Shown here piece by piece: positions 37,723-45,369 of a stretch of 64,000 nucleotides of DNA. The notes under the pieces were generated by a model. That model worked only from the letters and a program-made list of their open reading frames with translations, made no database searches and was not told the DNA's origin. Position 1 is the first letter of the stretch; every line of letters starts with the position of its first letter. The DNA is from JBHYDC01 sp051861205 (lineage in GTDB: Bacteria; Pseudomonadota; Alphaproteobacteria; Rhizobiales; Pleomorphomonadaceae). The stretch spans positions 1 through 64,000 of the forward strand of contig JBHYDC010000007.1 in NCBI GenBank assembly GCA_051861205.1, read 5' to 3'. The position numbers were made by a program, and so were the translations under genes.

Positions 37723-39540
37723 TTACACTTGCTCGAACTGCAATCTCGCCAGCCGGGCATAGAGCCCACCGCGCGCCACCAGTTCCTCATGCGTACCGAC
37801 TTCGACGATACGTCCGGCATCTATCACCAGGATCCGGTCAGCGCCGACTACGGTCGCCAATCGATGCGCAATGACGAGCGTGGTGTGCTCTTTGGCGAGC
37901 CGGTCGATGGCCTCTTGCACCAGCCGCTCGCTCTCGGCGTCGAGGGCGGACGTCGCTTCATCAAGGAGCAGGATCGGCGCGTCGCGCAAGATCGCGCGGG
38001 CGATCGCGACGCGCTGGCGTTGACCGCCGGATAGCGTCACGCCGCGCTCTCCGAGCACCGTTTCGTATCCGTCCGGTAGAGCGCTCAGGAAGGTATCGGC
38101 GTGGGCAGCGCCGGCAGCGTTTTCAACCGCCATACGGGTGGCATCGGATCGTCCGAAGCTTATGTTCTCGCGCGCACTCGCCGCGAAGATCGTCGGGTCT
38201 TGCGCCACAAGGGCCATACGGCTCCGCACCGCCTCAGGATCGGCCGTTTGCACATCAACCCCGTCGATGAGAATACGGCCGGCGTCCGGGTCGTAGAACC
38301 GCAGGATCAATTGGAAAAGCGTCGATTTCCCAGCACCCGACGGCCCCACGATCGCAACGGTTTCGCCGGGCCGGATGGTGAAACTCACGTCGGTGAGTGT
38401 CTGTAATTCGGGCCGGCCGGGATAGGCGAAGGATACCCGCTCGAATTGGATCTCGCCCATAGGCGGCACCGGCAAAGGCACGGGCTTTTTTGGCGGTGAA
38501 ACGGCCGGCTTGGCGACCAGCAGTTCTGTCAACCGTTCGGCTGCACCAGCGGCTGACGAAATCTCGCCCCACACCTGACTGAGTTCACCCAGAGCCCCTG
38601 CCGCGAACACGGCGTAAAGCACGAATTGACCCAGCGTGCCCGCCGTCAGCCGGCCGGCAAGCACGTCATGCGCGCCGACCCACAGCACGGCCACCACGCT
38701 GGAAAAGATCATGAAGATGGCGACGAAGGTCAAAATACCCCGCGTTCGCACCTGCGTCTGCGCCGCGCGGAACGAAAGCTCCACGGCGTCGCTGAAGCGG
38801 CCAACGGCTGTCCGCTCGGACGTATAGGCTTGCACGGTCCGAACCGCCCCGATCGCCTCCTGTGCAAACGCACTGGCATCCGCGAGCGTATCTTGCGCGG
38901 CACGTGCACGCTTGCGCACGGAGCGGCCGAAGGCAACAAGCGGAAGCACGATCAGCGGGATGGCGCCGAGCACGAACAGGGAGAGCCGGGGGCTTGTGAC
39001 CACCATCATGGTCGCAGCGCCGATAAACAGAACGACATTCCGTAGCGCGACCGACGCGCTGGATCCGGCGGCGGATTTGATCTGCGTCGTGTCGGCCGTT
39101 AGCCGCGAGACGATCTCGCCGGATTTTGAAATGTCGAAGAAGGCAGGGGACAGCTTCATCAAGTGGTCGAAAACGGCCGTACGCACGTCCGCAACGACGC
39201 GCTCACCAAGCGTCATCACGAGATAATAGCGCAGCGAAGACGCGGCCGAGAGCCAGAGGACCAGGCCGACAAGGCCGAAAAAGATCAGGTTGATGTTCTC
39301 TGCATCTTCAGCGGAGAACCCATGGTCGATCATGGCGCGCACGGCCACCGGCACCGTCAAAGTCGCGGCGGACGCGGCCACCAGGGCGGCAAGGGCGCCG
39401 AACATCCGGCCCTTGTATCGCATGAGATAAGGTGCAAGCGCCAACAGCGGACGCACATTGAAACGCCGCTCCGCCTTGTCCGGAGCCCGGTCGCCAAGCC
39501 GTTCTACACTACCATCCGCCACCGAAAACGATCTCCGCAT
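37723..39540 (-). CDS. ABC exporter with fused membrane and ATPase domains
   Basis: A 605-residue half-transporter. Residues about 35-330 hold six transmembrane helices, and 365-600 the ATPase with Walker A GPSGAGKST, signature LSGGQRQR, Walker B ILLLDEATSALD and switch His in VIAHRL. The homodimer should export a lipid, peptide or drug; it resembles MsbA-type and multidrug exporters, with substrate undetermined. It is divergent from rpmE across 253 bases, an arrangement I recall from other Hyphomicrobiales. The first ATG is used. Confidence 0.88.
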   Translation of the reverse strand: MRRSFSVADGSVERLGDRAPDKAERRFNVRPLLALAPYLMRYKGRMFGALAALVAASAATLTVPVAVRAMIDHGFSAEDAENINLIFFGLVGLVLWLSAASSLRYYLVMTLGERVVADVRTAVFDHLMKLSPAFFDISKSGEIVSRLTADTTQIKSAAGSSASVALRNVVLFIGAATMMVVTSPRLSLFVLGAIPLIVLPLVAFGRSVRKRARAAQDTLADASAFAQEAIGAVRTVQAYTSERTAVGRFSDAVELSFRAAQTQVRTRGILTFVAIFMIFSSVVAVLWVGAHDVLAGRLTAGTLGQFVLYAVFAAGALGELSQVWGEISSAAGAAERLTELLVAKPAVSPPKKPVPLPVPPMGEIQFERVSFAYPGRPELQTLTDVSFTIRPGETVAIVGPSGAGKSTLFQLILRFYDPDAGRILIDGVDVQTADPEAVRSRMALVAQDPTIFAASARENISFGRSDATRMAVENAAGAAHADTFLSALPDGYETVLGERGVTLSGGQRQRVAIARAILRDAPILLLDEATSALDAESERLVQEAIDRLAKEHTTLVIAHRLATVVGADRILVIDAGRIVEVGTHEELVARGGLYARLARLQFEQV

Positions 39541-39793
39541 TTACGTCCGGGCGAGATGACCACGCCTCGCACCAAATACGCAAGGTGCTCGATGCGATCA
39601 CCGCTCGCTCGGCGCCTCGCGCCTTGTCCCTTAGCCGCATCTCCTGTATAGAAGCCGCCGACCTCACAGTCCGGGCCGCCGCGGTTTCCGCCGGCGGCTT
39701 TCGTCGTGGCTCTGCGATGGCGGTCTGTGAACAGGATTTGGGCTCGTGAAGCCCGGCACCATCTCCGGTGCACCATTTGAGAGGCGTGACGCG

Positions 39794-40018
39794 ATGAAGG
39801 ATGGCATCCACCCCGAATACCACACCATCAAGGTCGTCATGACCGATGGGACCGAGTTCATCACCCGGTCGTGCTACGGCTCCGAGGGCGACACGCTCAA
39901 CCTCGATATCGACCCGAAGGTTCATCCGGCCTGGACCGGCGGCACCCAGCAGTTGATGGACCGTGGCGGCCGCGTTTCTCGCTTCAAGTCTAAGTTTGGC
40001 GGTCTGTTCAGCGCCTGA
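39794..40018 (+). CDS. rpmE: 50S ribosomal protein L31
   Basis: A 74-residue ribosomal protein. GIHPEYHTIKVVMTDG at the start and HPAWTGG near residue 51 are typical. The CxxC zinc pair of the zinc form is absent, as is usual for alphaproteobacterial L31. The ATG at 39794 follows GAGG; an ATG 16 codons upstream would add an atypical extension. A strong bidirectional terminator follows. Confidence 0.95.
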   Translation: MKDGIHPEYHTIKVVMTDGTEFITRSCYGSEGDTLNLDIDPKVHPAWTGGTQQLMDRGGRVSRFKSKFGGLFSA

Positions 40019-40040
40019 TTATCGGGCTCCGCAAGAAATC

Positions 40041-40075
40041 AAAAAGCCCCGGTCCAACGGCCGGGGCTTTTTCTT
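40041..40075. terminator. bidirectional terminator between rpmE and rcdA
   Basis: AAAAAGCCCCGG and CCGGGGCTTTTT form an uninterrupted stem with an 8-base loop and T-runs on both strands. It serves the converging genes. Confidence 0.9.
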
Positions 40076-40120
40076 TGGGCCTTCGCGAAGCGCGGCTGTC
40101 AGTCCCGCGAAGCCCCGCTA

Positions 40121-40657
40121 TCAGTCCGTTGCCGTGCGCGCGCCGAATGCATCGGCCAGACGCCCGAGGTCGCGCGCGACCCTGTTGACGGGAATGTCGT
40201 CCAATTTCGGACCGTACATCGCTTGATCAAGGTGCTGAACACGCTCCTGCAGACGGATGGACCGTTCGATCAGAGCAATCAGATCCTCCGGCAGGTCCTC
40301 GAGCGCCGGGCCGCGCTGCGAACCCGCAGGCCCGTCAAGCTTCACCTTGTTCTTTTCATTGTTGGCCAGTTCGGGCGTGAGTTCGCCTTCGTTTACCGCC
40401 CGCTGGAGCAGCAGCCAGGACGCCACCTGCATCAGCCGCGTCGTCAACCGCATAGACTCCGTCGTATAGGACAGCGCCCCGCTACGCGAAAGTTCGCGGC
40501 TCGCGGCCCGTCCAGGACCATCGAGATAGGCGGCCGTCTGTTCCACCAAGGTCATCCCCTCGCGGAACAGGTCGCGGAACGTCTCGGACCCGGCGAAGCG
40601 ATCACCAAACGCGATCGTTTCGACCTTGGCGGCGGGCTCAGCGGGAAACTCGTTCAT
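40121..40657 (-). CDS. rcdA: RcdA-family ClpXP adaptor (DUF1465)
   Basis: In Caulobacter RcdA is the polar adaptor that helps CpdR and PopA deliver CtrA and other regulators to ClpXP at the G1-S transition. This 178-residue protein matches the DUF1465 family in length and layout: a helical bundle (TFRDLFREGMTLVEQTAAYL, SMRLTTRLMQVASWLLLQRA) and a tail with SIRLQERVQHLDQAM. It has no membrane segment. A consensus sigma-54 promoter lies about 100 bases upstream, and an intrinsic terminator separates it from DUF1192. Function is by family; targets here are unknown. Confidence 0.85.
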   Translation of the reverse strand: MNEFPAEPAAKVETIAFGDRFAGSETFRDLFREGMTLVEQTAAYLDGPGRAASRELSRSGALSYTTESMRLTTRLMQVASWLLLQRAVNEGELTPELANNEKNKVKLDGPAGSQRGPALEDLPEDLIALIERSIRLQERVQHLDQAMYGPKLDDIPVNRVARDLGRLADAFGARTATD

Positions 40658-40760
40658 CGAAAGTTGCCTCGTACCTCACAGGTGGATGGTTGTGGCCCCA
40701 AAACCCCGGAAACACCGGCAGCCCGTGCCACTTTAGGACCATCCACCCTCACCAACTGGC

Positions 40761-40780
40761 CACAGCAACTGCCGTGCCAA
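40761..40780 (-). promoter_or_regulatory. consensus sigma-54 promoter of rcdA
   Basis: The minus strand reads TTGGCACGGCAGTTGCT. This fits the -24/-12 consensus YTGGCACG-N4-TTGCW at every defined base, with exactly ten bases between GG and GC. It points at rcdA, with a predicted transcript start near 40753 and a leader of about 96 bases. A 14-base palindrome lies about 130 bases upstream, where an enhancer-binding activator would bind. The sequence match is direct; use by RpoN is inferred. Confidence 0.65.
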
Positions 40781-40822
40781 TGATCGAGCTCATTGTTACG
40801 ACCTAACACGCAAACCAACATG

Positions 40823-40850
40823 AAAAAAGGGCCGCGCAGATGCGCAGCCC
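40823..40850 (-). terminator. intrinsic terminator after DUF1192
   Basis: On the minus strand GGGCTGCGCA and TGCGCGGCCC pair (one mismatch, two-base loop) and are followed by TTTTTT. It insulates rcdA from transcription arriving from DUF1192. Confidence 0.75.
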
Positions 40851-40900
40851 TCAGAAGTTAGCAGAAAGTTGACAGAAAGAGCGACAGGAGCCACTCAAAA

Positions 40901-40914
40901 TCCAGAACTCTGGA
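40901..40914. promoter_or_regulatory. palindrome, candidate activator site for the sigma-54 promoter
   Basis: TCCAGA and TCTGGA are perfect inverted arms around AC. It is centred about 130 bases upstream of the -24 element, the normal distance for an enhancer-type site. The cognate protein is unknown. Confidence 0.35.
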
Positions 40915-40938
40915 CCGAAACTATGGTAAATTGAGACG

Positions 40939-40954
40939 GTTAATGGAGTGCTAA
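40939..40954 (-). promoter_or_regulatory. near-consensus CtrA box
   Basis: The minus strand reads TTAG-CACTCCA-TTAAC, one base off TTAA-N7-TTAAC. It lies upstream of the terminator at 40823, so it would drive at most a short RNA, or act on rcdA at a distance. A GACTC methylation-type site is at 40997. Confidence 0.3.
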
Positions 40955-41026
40955 TTGCCTGGATCTAAACGGCCAGTTTGAACGTATCAGCGTGAAGACT
41001 CTCTCTAATGCCTCAGAATTGCTCGG

Positions 41027-41218
41027 TTACTTTACTTTGAATAGAGATTCAGCCGCCAATCGCGTCGCGGATTTGGAGGCTTTTTCGCGTTCCAGCCGCT
41101 CGATTTCGGCTTGCAAGAGCCCGATGCGCTCGGACAGCTCGTCGACCGAGAGAATTCCAAGGTCTTGACCGATGTCATGAACGATCTTGCGGCGAAGCGG
41201 TTCGTCCTCGGCGGCCAT
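41027..41218 (-). CDS. DUF1192 small protein
   Basis: A 63-residue protein of the DUF1192 family: DEPLRRKIVHDIGQDLGILSV at the start, then a short coiled coil (RIGLLQAEIERLEREKASK). It has no membrane segment or catalytic motif. The frame is open far upstream, but the ATG at 41218 gives the family-typical start. It is divergent from the quinone oxidoreductase gene across 100 bases. Function is unknown. Confidence 0.8.
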   Translation of the reverse strand: MAAEDEPLRRKIVHDIGQDLGILSVDELSERIGLLQAEIERLEREKASKSATRLAAESLFKVK

Positions 41219-41318
41219 GGCAGTCTCCTGATCTTCGGTTTGTTTGCGATCATACGGCTCTTCCCCGATCCGGCAAACAGGTCTATCTCCGCCAAAGTGT
41301 CCGTGAAGGAGGCTCCGC

Positions 41319-42317
41319 GTGCCCCAACTACCCGATAGCATGACGGTCATCGAAATCACCGCTCCCGGCGGGCCGAACGTTCTGCGTCCAGCGACGCGAC
41401 CCGTGCCGATCCCTGGGGAACGAGACGTCCTGGTCAAGGTGGAGGCGATCGGCATCAACCGGCCGGATAGCTTGCAGCGCCAAGGCGGCTATGCACCGCC
41501 GCCCGGCGCATCCGACATTCCCGGTCTCGAATTCGCAGGCACCGTTGTCGCTTGCGGGGCAAATCCCGGACCGTGGGAAATCGGCGATCGGGTGACTGCG
41601 CTGGTGGCGGGGGGCGGCTACGCCGAATACGCCGTGGTAGACGGCTGCAACTGCATGCCCTTTCCCGCTGGCTTCGACGCCGTTCGGGCAGCAGCGCTGC
41701 CTGAGACCTTTTTCACTGTCTGGTCGAACGTCTTCGACCGCGCGGGCCTGAAGGCCGGCGAACGCTTCCTCGTTCATGGCGGAACCAGCGGCATCGGCAC
41801 AACCGCTATTCAACTGGCAAAAGCCTTCGGCGCCTTTGTGATCGCGACAGCCGGAAGCGATGAGAAATGCGAAGTCTGCCGTGTGCTCGGCGCCGACGTC
41901 GCGATCAATTACCGCACGGAAGACTTCGTCGGCGTCGTAAAAGCCGCAACCGGCGGGCATGGCGCCGATGTCATTCTCGACATGGTCGGCGGCGATTACA
42001 TCGACCGAAATTTCGAAGCCGCCGCCATGGACGGCCGGATTGCGCAGATCGCCTTCCTGCGCGGGGCCAAGGTGACGCTGAACGCCTCTCGCGTCATGAT
42101 GAAGCGGCTGACCTACACCGGCTCCACCCTCCGCCCCCGCGACACAGCCTTCAAAGCCAAGATCGCAGCAGCACTGGAAGAAGCCGTTTGGCCTTTGCTC
42201 GCCGCCGGCAAGATTGCACCGGTGATCGACACCGTGTTCTCCCTCACCGATGCGGCCAAGGCCCATGAGCGCTTGGAGGGCGACCACATCGGCAAGATCA
42301 TGCTCGTTACCGGCTGA
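41319..42317 (+). CDS. NAD(P)H-quinone oxidoreductase family protein
   Basis: A 332-residue zinc-free medium-chain reductase. VEAIGINRPDSLQRQGGY near residue 45 is the QOR N-terminal domain. VHGGTSGIGTTAIQLAKA near 151 binds NADPH. No zinc-ligand cysteines are at the usual positions. It probably reduces quinones or enones. The start is a GTG with GGAGG six bases before it; an ATG seven codons in is the alternative. The neighbours DUF1192 and trcR are the usual ones in this order. Confidence 0.87.
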   Translation: MPQLPDSMTVIEITAPGGPNVLRPATRPVPIPGERDVLVKVEAIGINRPDSLQRQGGYAPPPGASDIPGLEFAGTVVACGANPGPWEIGDRVTALVAGGGYAEYAVVDGCNCMPFPAGFDAVRAAALPETFFTVWSNVFDRAGLKAGERFLVHGGTSGIGTTAIQLAKAFGAFVIATAGSDEKCEVCRVLGADVAINYRTEDFVGVVKAATGGHGADVILDMVGGDYIDRNFEAAAMDGRIAQIAFLRGAKVTLNASRVMMKRLTYTGSTLRPRDTAFKAKIAAALEEAVWPLLAAGKIAPVIDTVFSLTDAAKAHERLEGDHIGKIMLVTG

Positions 42318-42350
42318 TCAGGCCTCGATCACCCCCCGTGCTACGCCGCA

Positions 42351-42379
42351 TTGCAAGGGCGCCCGGCGCACTATATATA
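42351..42379 (+). promoter_or_regulatory. sigma-70-type promoter of trcR
   Basis: TTGCAA, a 17-base spacer and TATATA. The leader of about 77 bases contains a small GCCGGC hairpin (near 42421-42438) of unknown meaning. Confidence 0.5.
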
Positions 42380-42462
42380 CCGACCATTCCCAAAGTCATC
42401 GCGATGCGAGACCAAGGACCACCGGCGAGAAGCCGGCGGACCAATGAAAGGACTGTATCAAA

Positions 42463-43176
42463 ATGTCGAACGCGCCCCTCATGCCGAAGGCAACCGCGGT
42501 CTGGCTGGTCGAGAACACGGCCCTTTCCTTCGATCAGATCGCCGCCTTCTGCAAGCTTCACCCGCTTGAGGTGAAGGCCGTCGCGGACGGTGAGGCCGCG
42601 CAAGGCATCAAGGGTCTTGACCCGGTTCTGACGGGTCAGTTGACCCGCGAGGAAATCCAGCGCGCCGAGAAGGAACCCGAGCGCCGCCTGAAGCTCGCCG
42701 ACCCCAAGGTGCGCGTGCCCGAATCGAGCAAGCGCCGTGGCCCGCGCTACACTCCGGTTTCGCGCCGACAGGATCGTCCCAACGCCATTCTTTGGCTGGT
42801 CCGGAACCATCCCGAGCTTAAAGACGCGCAGATCATGCGCCTCGTCGGCACCACCAAGTCCACGATCGCGCAGATCCGTGACCGCACGCATTGGAACTCG
42901 AATAATCTGACCCCGATGGATCCGGTAACGCTTGGCCTCTGCAGCCAGTTGGAACTGGACATGGAAGTCGAGAAGGCCGGTAAGGCCAATCCGGAAAAGG
43001 TTCTGGAGCAAGCGCCGGGCCTCTTGCCCGTGGAAGAGACCACATCGGCCAATGCCCTCGCCGGCTTCCGCTCCGGCTCATCGCAGAAGGACGAAGACGA
43101 ACTCGACGCCAACGCCGTGTTCGCCAAGCTGAAGTCGATGAACCGCAAGCCGGACGAGGCAGACGAGGATCTCTGA
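42463..43176 (+). CDS. trcR: cell-cycle transcriptional regulator TrcR (DUF1013)
   Basis: A 237-residue protein of the DUF1013 family, described as the cell-cycle regulator TrcR of alphaproteobacteria. Two helix-turn-helix-like stretches are visible: LVENTALSFDQIAAFCKLHPLEV near residue 16, and LVRNHPELKDAQIMRLVGTTKSTIAQIRDR near 111. The C-terminal 60 residues are acidic and probably flexible. It has its own promoter and a strong terminator, so it is monocistronic. It lies in the same neighbourhood as rcdA. Confidence 0.88.
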   Translation: MSNAPLMPKATAVWLVENTALSFDQIAAFCKLHPLEVKAVADGEAAQGIKGLDPVLTGQLTREEIQRAEKEPERRLKLADPKVRVPESSKRRGPRYTPVSRRQDRPNAILWLVRNHPELKDAQIMRLVGTTKSTIAQIRDRTHWNSNNLTPMDPVTLGLCSQLELDMEVEKAGKANPEKVLEQAPGLLPVEETTSANALAGFRSGSSQKDEDELDANAVFAKLKSMNRKPDEADEDL

Positions 43177-43210
43177 TCCTCTCCGGAACATCGTTGTCCG
43201 CAGAAAAACA

Positions 43211-43245
43211 AAAAGCCGCCAGATCGGATCTGGCGGCTTTTTTCA
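43211..43245. terminator. bidirectional terminator between trcR and the DUF882 gene
   Basis: AGCCGCCAGATC and GATCTGGCGGCT form a near-perfect palindrome flanked by AAAA on the left and TTTTTT on the right. Confidence 0.88.
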
Positions 43246-43266
43246 TGGTCATACGACCTGGAGAGA

Positions 43267-45114
43267 TCAGCGCATAGCAAACTTGTTTTCGCCAACGGCG
43301 GCACTGGCCGAGATACGGCTGATCGTGCCGCTCGTGAACCCGGTCAACGTCAGTTCGCTGCTGGTCGCCACGGTGAAGCCGTCGGCGATTGGGCGTACCG
43401 GCGCAACAAGGAGCGAGTCCAAGAGACGCTGATTGGGATGTGTGAAGCGGGCAAACACCACGCCATACACCGACTGCTCGGCGTCCAGCAGCGGCAGATC
43501 GGCGACTGGCAGCGCGGTTGAAAGCGTAGCCAGCATGTTGCTCTTCAGCTCGGGGAAGGGCGGCAGGCTGGCGAACGGATCCGCCTGACCAGACCCATTG
43601 CCGCGCATACCAGCCAGTTGCACGGTCTGAGGCGTGCGCGCAAGCGCGGGTCGGCGAGCGGTTTCGCCGGGAAGCGAACTCGATGCCGAGGCGTAGCTCA
43701 AAATTGCGCCGGTAGAACGAGCAGACTGCGGATCGTTCGCCACTTCCGCAAGCGCCATGCGGGCGTCGATCGGTTCGCCGGAGCCCGGAGACCGCATGTC
43801 TGATGATGTATCCACAGTGGGCTGGGACGGCCGCATTTCCTGATCGAGCGAAGCGACCATACGGTTCGCCGGAACATCCGGACGGCTACGCGGGACAATC
43901 GCCGCAACAAGTACGGGATCGGGAGGCAAGGCGACCAGTTCGTCCGGCTTGGCACGCGGTGGCGGGGGAGGAGTGAGCGAAGCGACTTGCGTGGGAACAG
44001 CCTCTTTTGAACCGACACCCGGAAGCGTCGCATCCGCAAGGCTCGTGACGGTGCCGGACTCTGGAGCTGGCGGAGGCGCGGTCATCGCCAAGACAGGCTC
44101 GGCAGCCGGTGGTTCTTTCTTCGCCGGTTCAGGCGCCGCCGGCTGGGTTTCCGCCGCTTGGGCACGGGCTCCATCGGCCGCAGAGGCCGAAAGTTCCTCA
44201 GAAGCGTCTTCCTCGTCGCCCCCGAACCACATGGCGAGCAATCCGCCGCCCTTCCTTGTGGATCCGGCTTCGCTGCTACTTGCCATCGAAACGGCGCGAG
44301 CGCCGCCGTTGCGCTTGACCTCAGCCAAAGCTTCTTGGTAGCCGGCAAGCGGCTTTCCATCGGCGGGAAGGTGCACGGTCTTGCCGTCCGGGAACAGCTT
44401 GACGAGTTGTGTCCGCGTCATGCGCGGCCACGCACGAACGCTGCCGACGTCGATATGCACGAAGGGACTGTTGGCGCTTGGATACCAGCCGACGCCGCCG
44501 GACTGCATCTTGATGCCGATCTCACGCAACCGGTTGACGGACACGTCCGGAATGAAGAGGTCCATCGCCTTGCCGCGCGTATGCTGGCTTTCCTTGGCAA
44601 CACCTCGGGACCTGGACCGCAGCATATTGTTGGTCGCGAGCGAGCGATATCCGCCGACCACATGAATCGGCTGACGGGAACCCGACTGACGATGCAACTC
44701 CCACACAGTATCGAACAGGCGAGGATCCATCTTGATGGCCTCGTTCCGCCGCCAATCTCGGAGATACTGGTTGAGCTGCGACAGCGCCGATGGAATGAAG
44801 CGACCATCCTTCTTGAAGGTGATCGTCAAACGTTCCTTCGTATGCGTGTTGTAAAGATCGAGCGTGCGCGTTTCGGCCGCTGCCGACGCGACGGTGACGG
44901 CGAACACAGAGACGGCTCCAACCACGGCCCACAGGAAGGTGCGAGCCAAACTCAGCGTTTGAGCGTGGTTCGGAAGACACCTGGATAGCACAGAATGAGC
45001 ATAGCTTTTCTGAGCTAAACCGTCCTGCGGTTTGGTCGTTCGGTTCGATTCAATCGTCTTTTTCAAGCGTTCCTGCCTGGTGTCAGGGTTTCGCTCCAGC
45101 CCGGCGACGACCAT
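43267..45114 (-). CDS. DUF882/M15-family peptidoglycan peptidase with long C-terminal tail
   Basis: A 615-residue exported protein. Residues about 58-80 are a signal or anchor helix. Residues 83-235 form the DUF882 (YcbK/MepK) domain, with the zinc residues His178 and Asp185 (QHTRGKAMD) and His220 (HIDVG). The Escherichia MepK cuts 3-3 cross-links in peptidoglycan, so the same is likely here. The remaining 380 residues are Pro/Ala-rich linker plus a C-terminal segment with no match I recognise. The N-terminal 57 residues before the helix are unusually long, so a later non-ATG start is possible. The L,D-transpeptidase gene lies upstream on the same strand. Confidence 0.8.
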   Translation of the reverse strand: MVVAGLERNPDTRQERLKKTIESNRTTKPQDGLAQKSYAHSVLSRCLPNHAQTLSLARTFLWAVVGAVSVFAVTVASAAAETRTLDLYNTHTKERLTITFKKDGRFIPSALSQLNQYLRDWRRNEAIKMDPRLFDTVWELHRQSGSRQPIHVVGGYRSLATNNMLRSRSRGVAKESQHTRGKAMDLFIPDVSVNRLREIGIKMQSGGVGWYPSANSPFVHIDVGSVRAWPRMTRTQLVKLFPDGKTVHLPADGKPLAGYQEALAEVKRNGGARAVSMASSSEAGSTRKGGGLLAMWFGGDEEDASEELSASAADGARAQAAETQPAAPEPAKKEPPAAEPVLAMTAPPPAPESGTVTSLADATLPGVGSKEAVPTQVASLTPPPPPRAKPDELVALPPDPVLVAAIVPRSRPDVPANRMVASLDQEMRPSQPTVDTSSDMRSPGSGEPIDARMALAEVANDPQSARSTGAILSYASASSSLPGETARRPALARTPQTVQLAGMRGNGSGQADPFASLPPFPELKSNMLATLSTALPVADLPLLDAEQSVYGVVFARFTHPNQRLLDSLLVAPVRPIADGFTVATSSELTLTGFTSGTISRISASAAVGENKFAMR

Positions 45115-45309
45115 GAACGGCAACCATTAAGCAACAGTTTACCGTAAGGATCGCGGACCAACCGAAAAGCCAGTGAAGCCCCTCGAACCACCCCCTCAGC
45201 TCTCATCGAGCCGGGCGCAGAGTAGCCGCGAAGCATGAAAACGCCAAGCGCCCATTGAGCAATCGCCCGAAATAGCTAGTCGAGGGGTGAACGAGGTGGG
45301 ACTCTGAAA

Positions 45310-45341
45310 TAAAAAAGCACGGCACAACAAGGTGCCGGGCT
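45310..45341 (-). terminator. intrinsic terminator after the L,D-transpeptidase gene
   Basis: On the minus strand AGCCCGGCAC and GTGCCGTGCT pair around a 6-base loop and run into TTTTTTATT. Confidence 0.82.
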
Positions 45342-45369
45342 TAACCGGATGCCTGCTTTCGAACCGGCT

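Noticed and set aside
45126..45142. TTAA-GCAACAG-TTTACC near the DUF882 start as a CtrA site
   Set aside because: One half is mismatched (TTTA) and it is only a dozen bases from the start codon. Such matches are expected by chance.
45115..45369. TTGGCGTTTTCATGC upstream of DUF882 as a sigma-54 promoter
   Set aside because: Only nine bases lie between GG and GC and the flanking bases do not fit.
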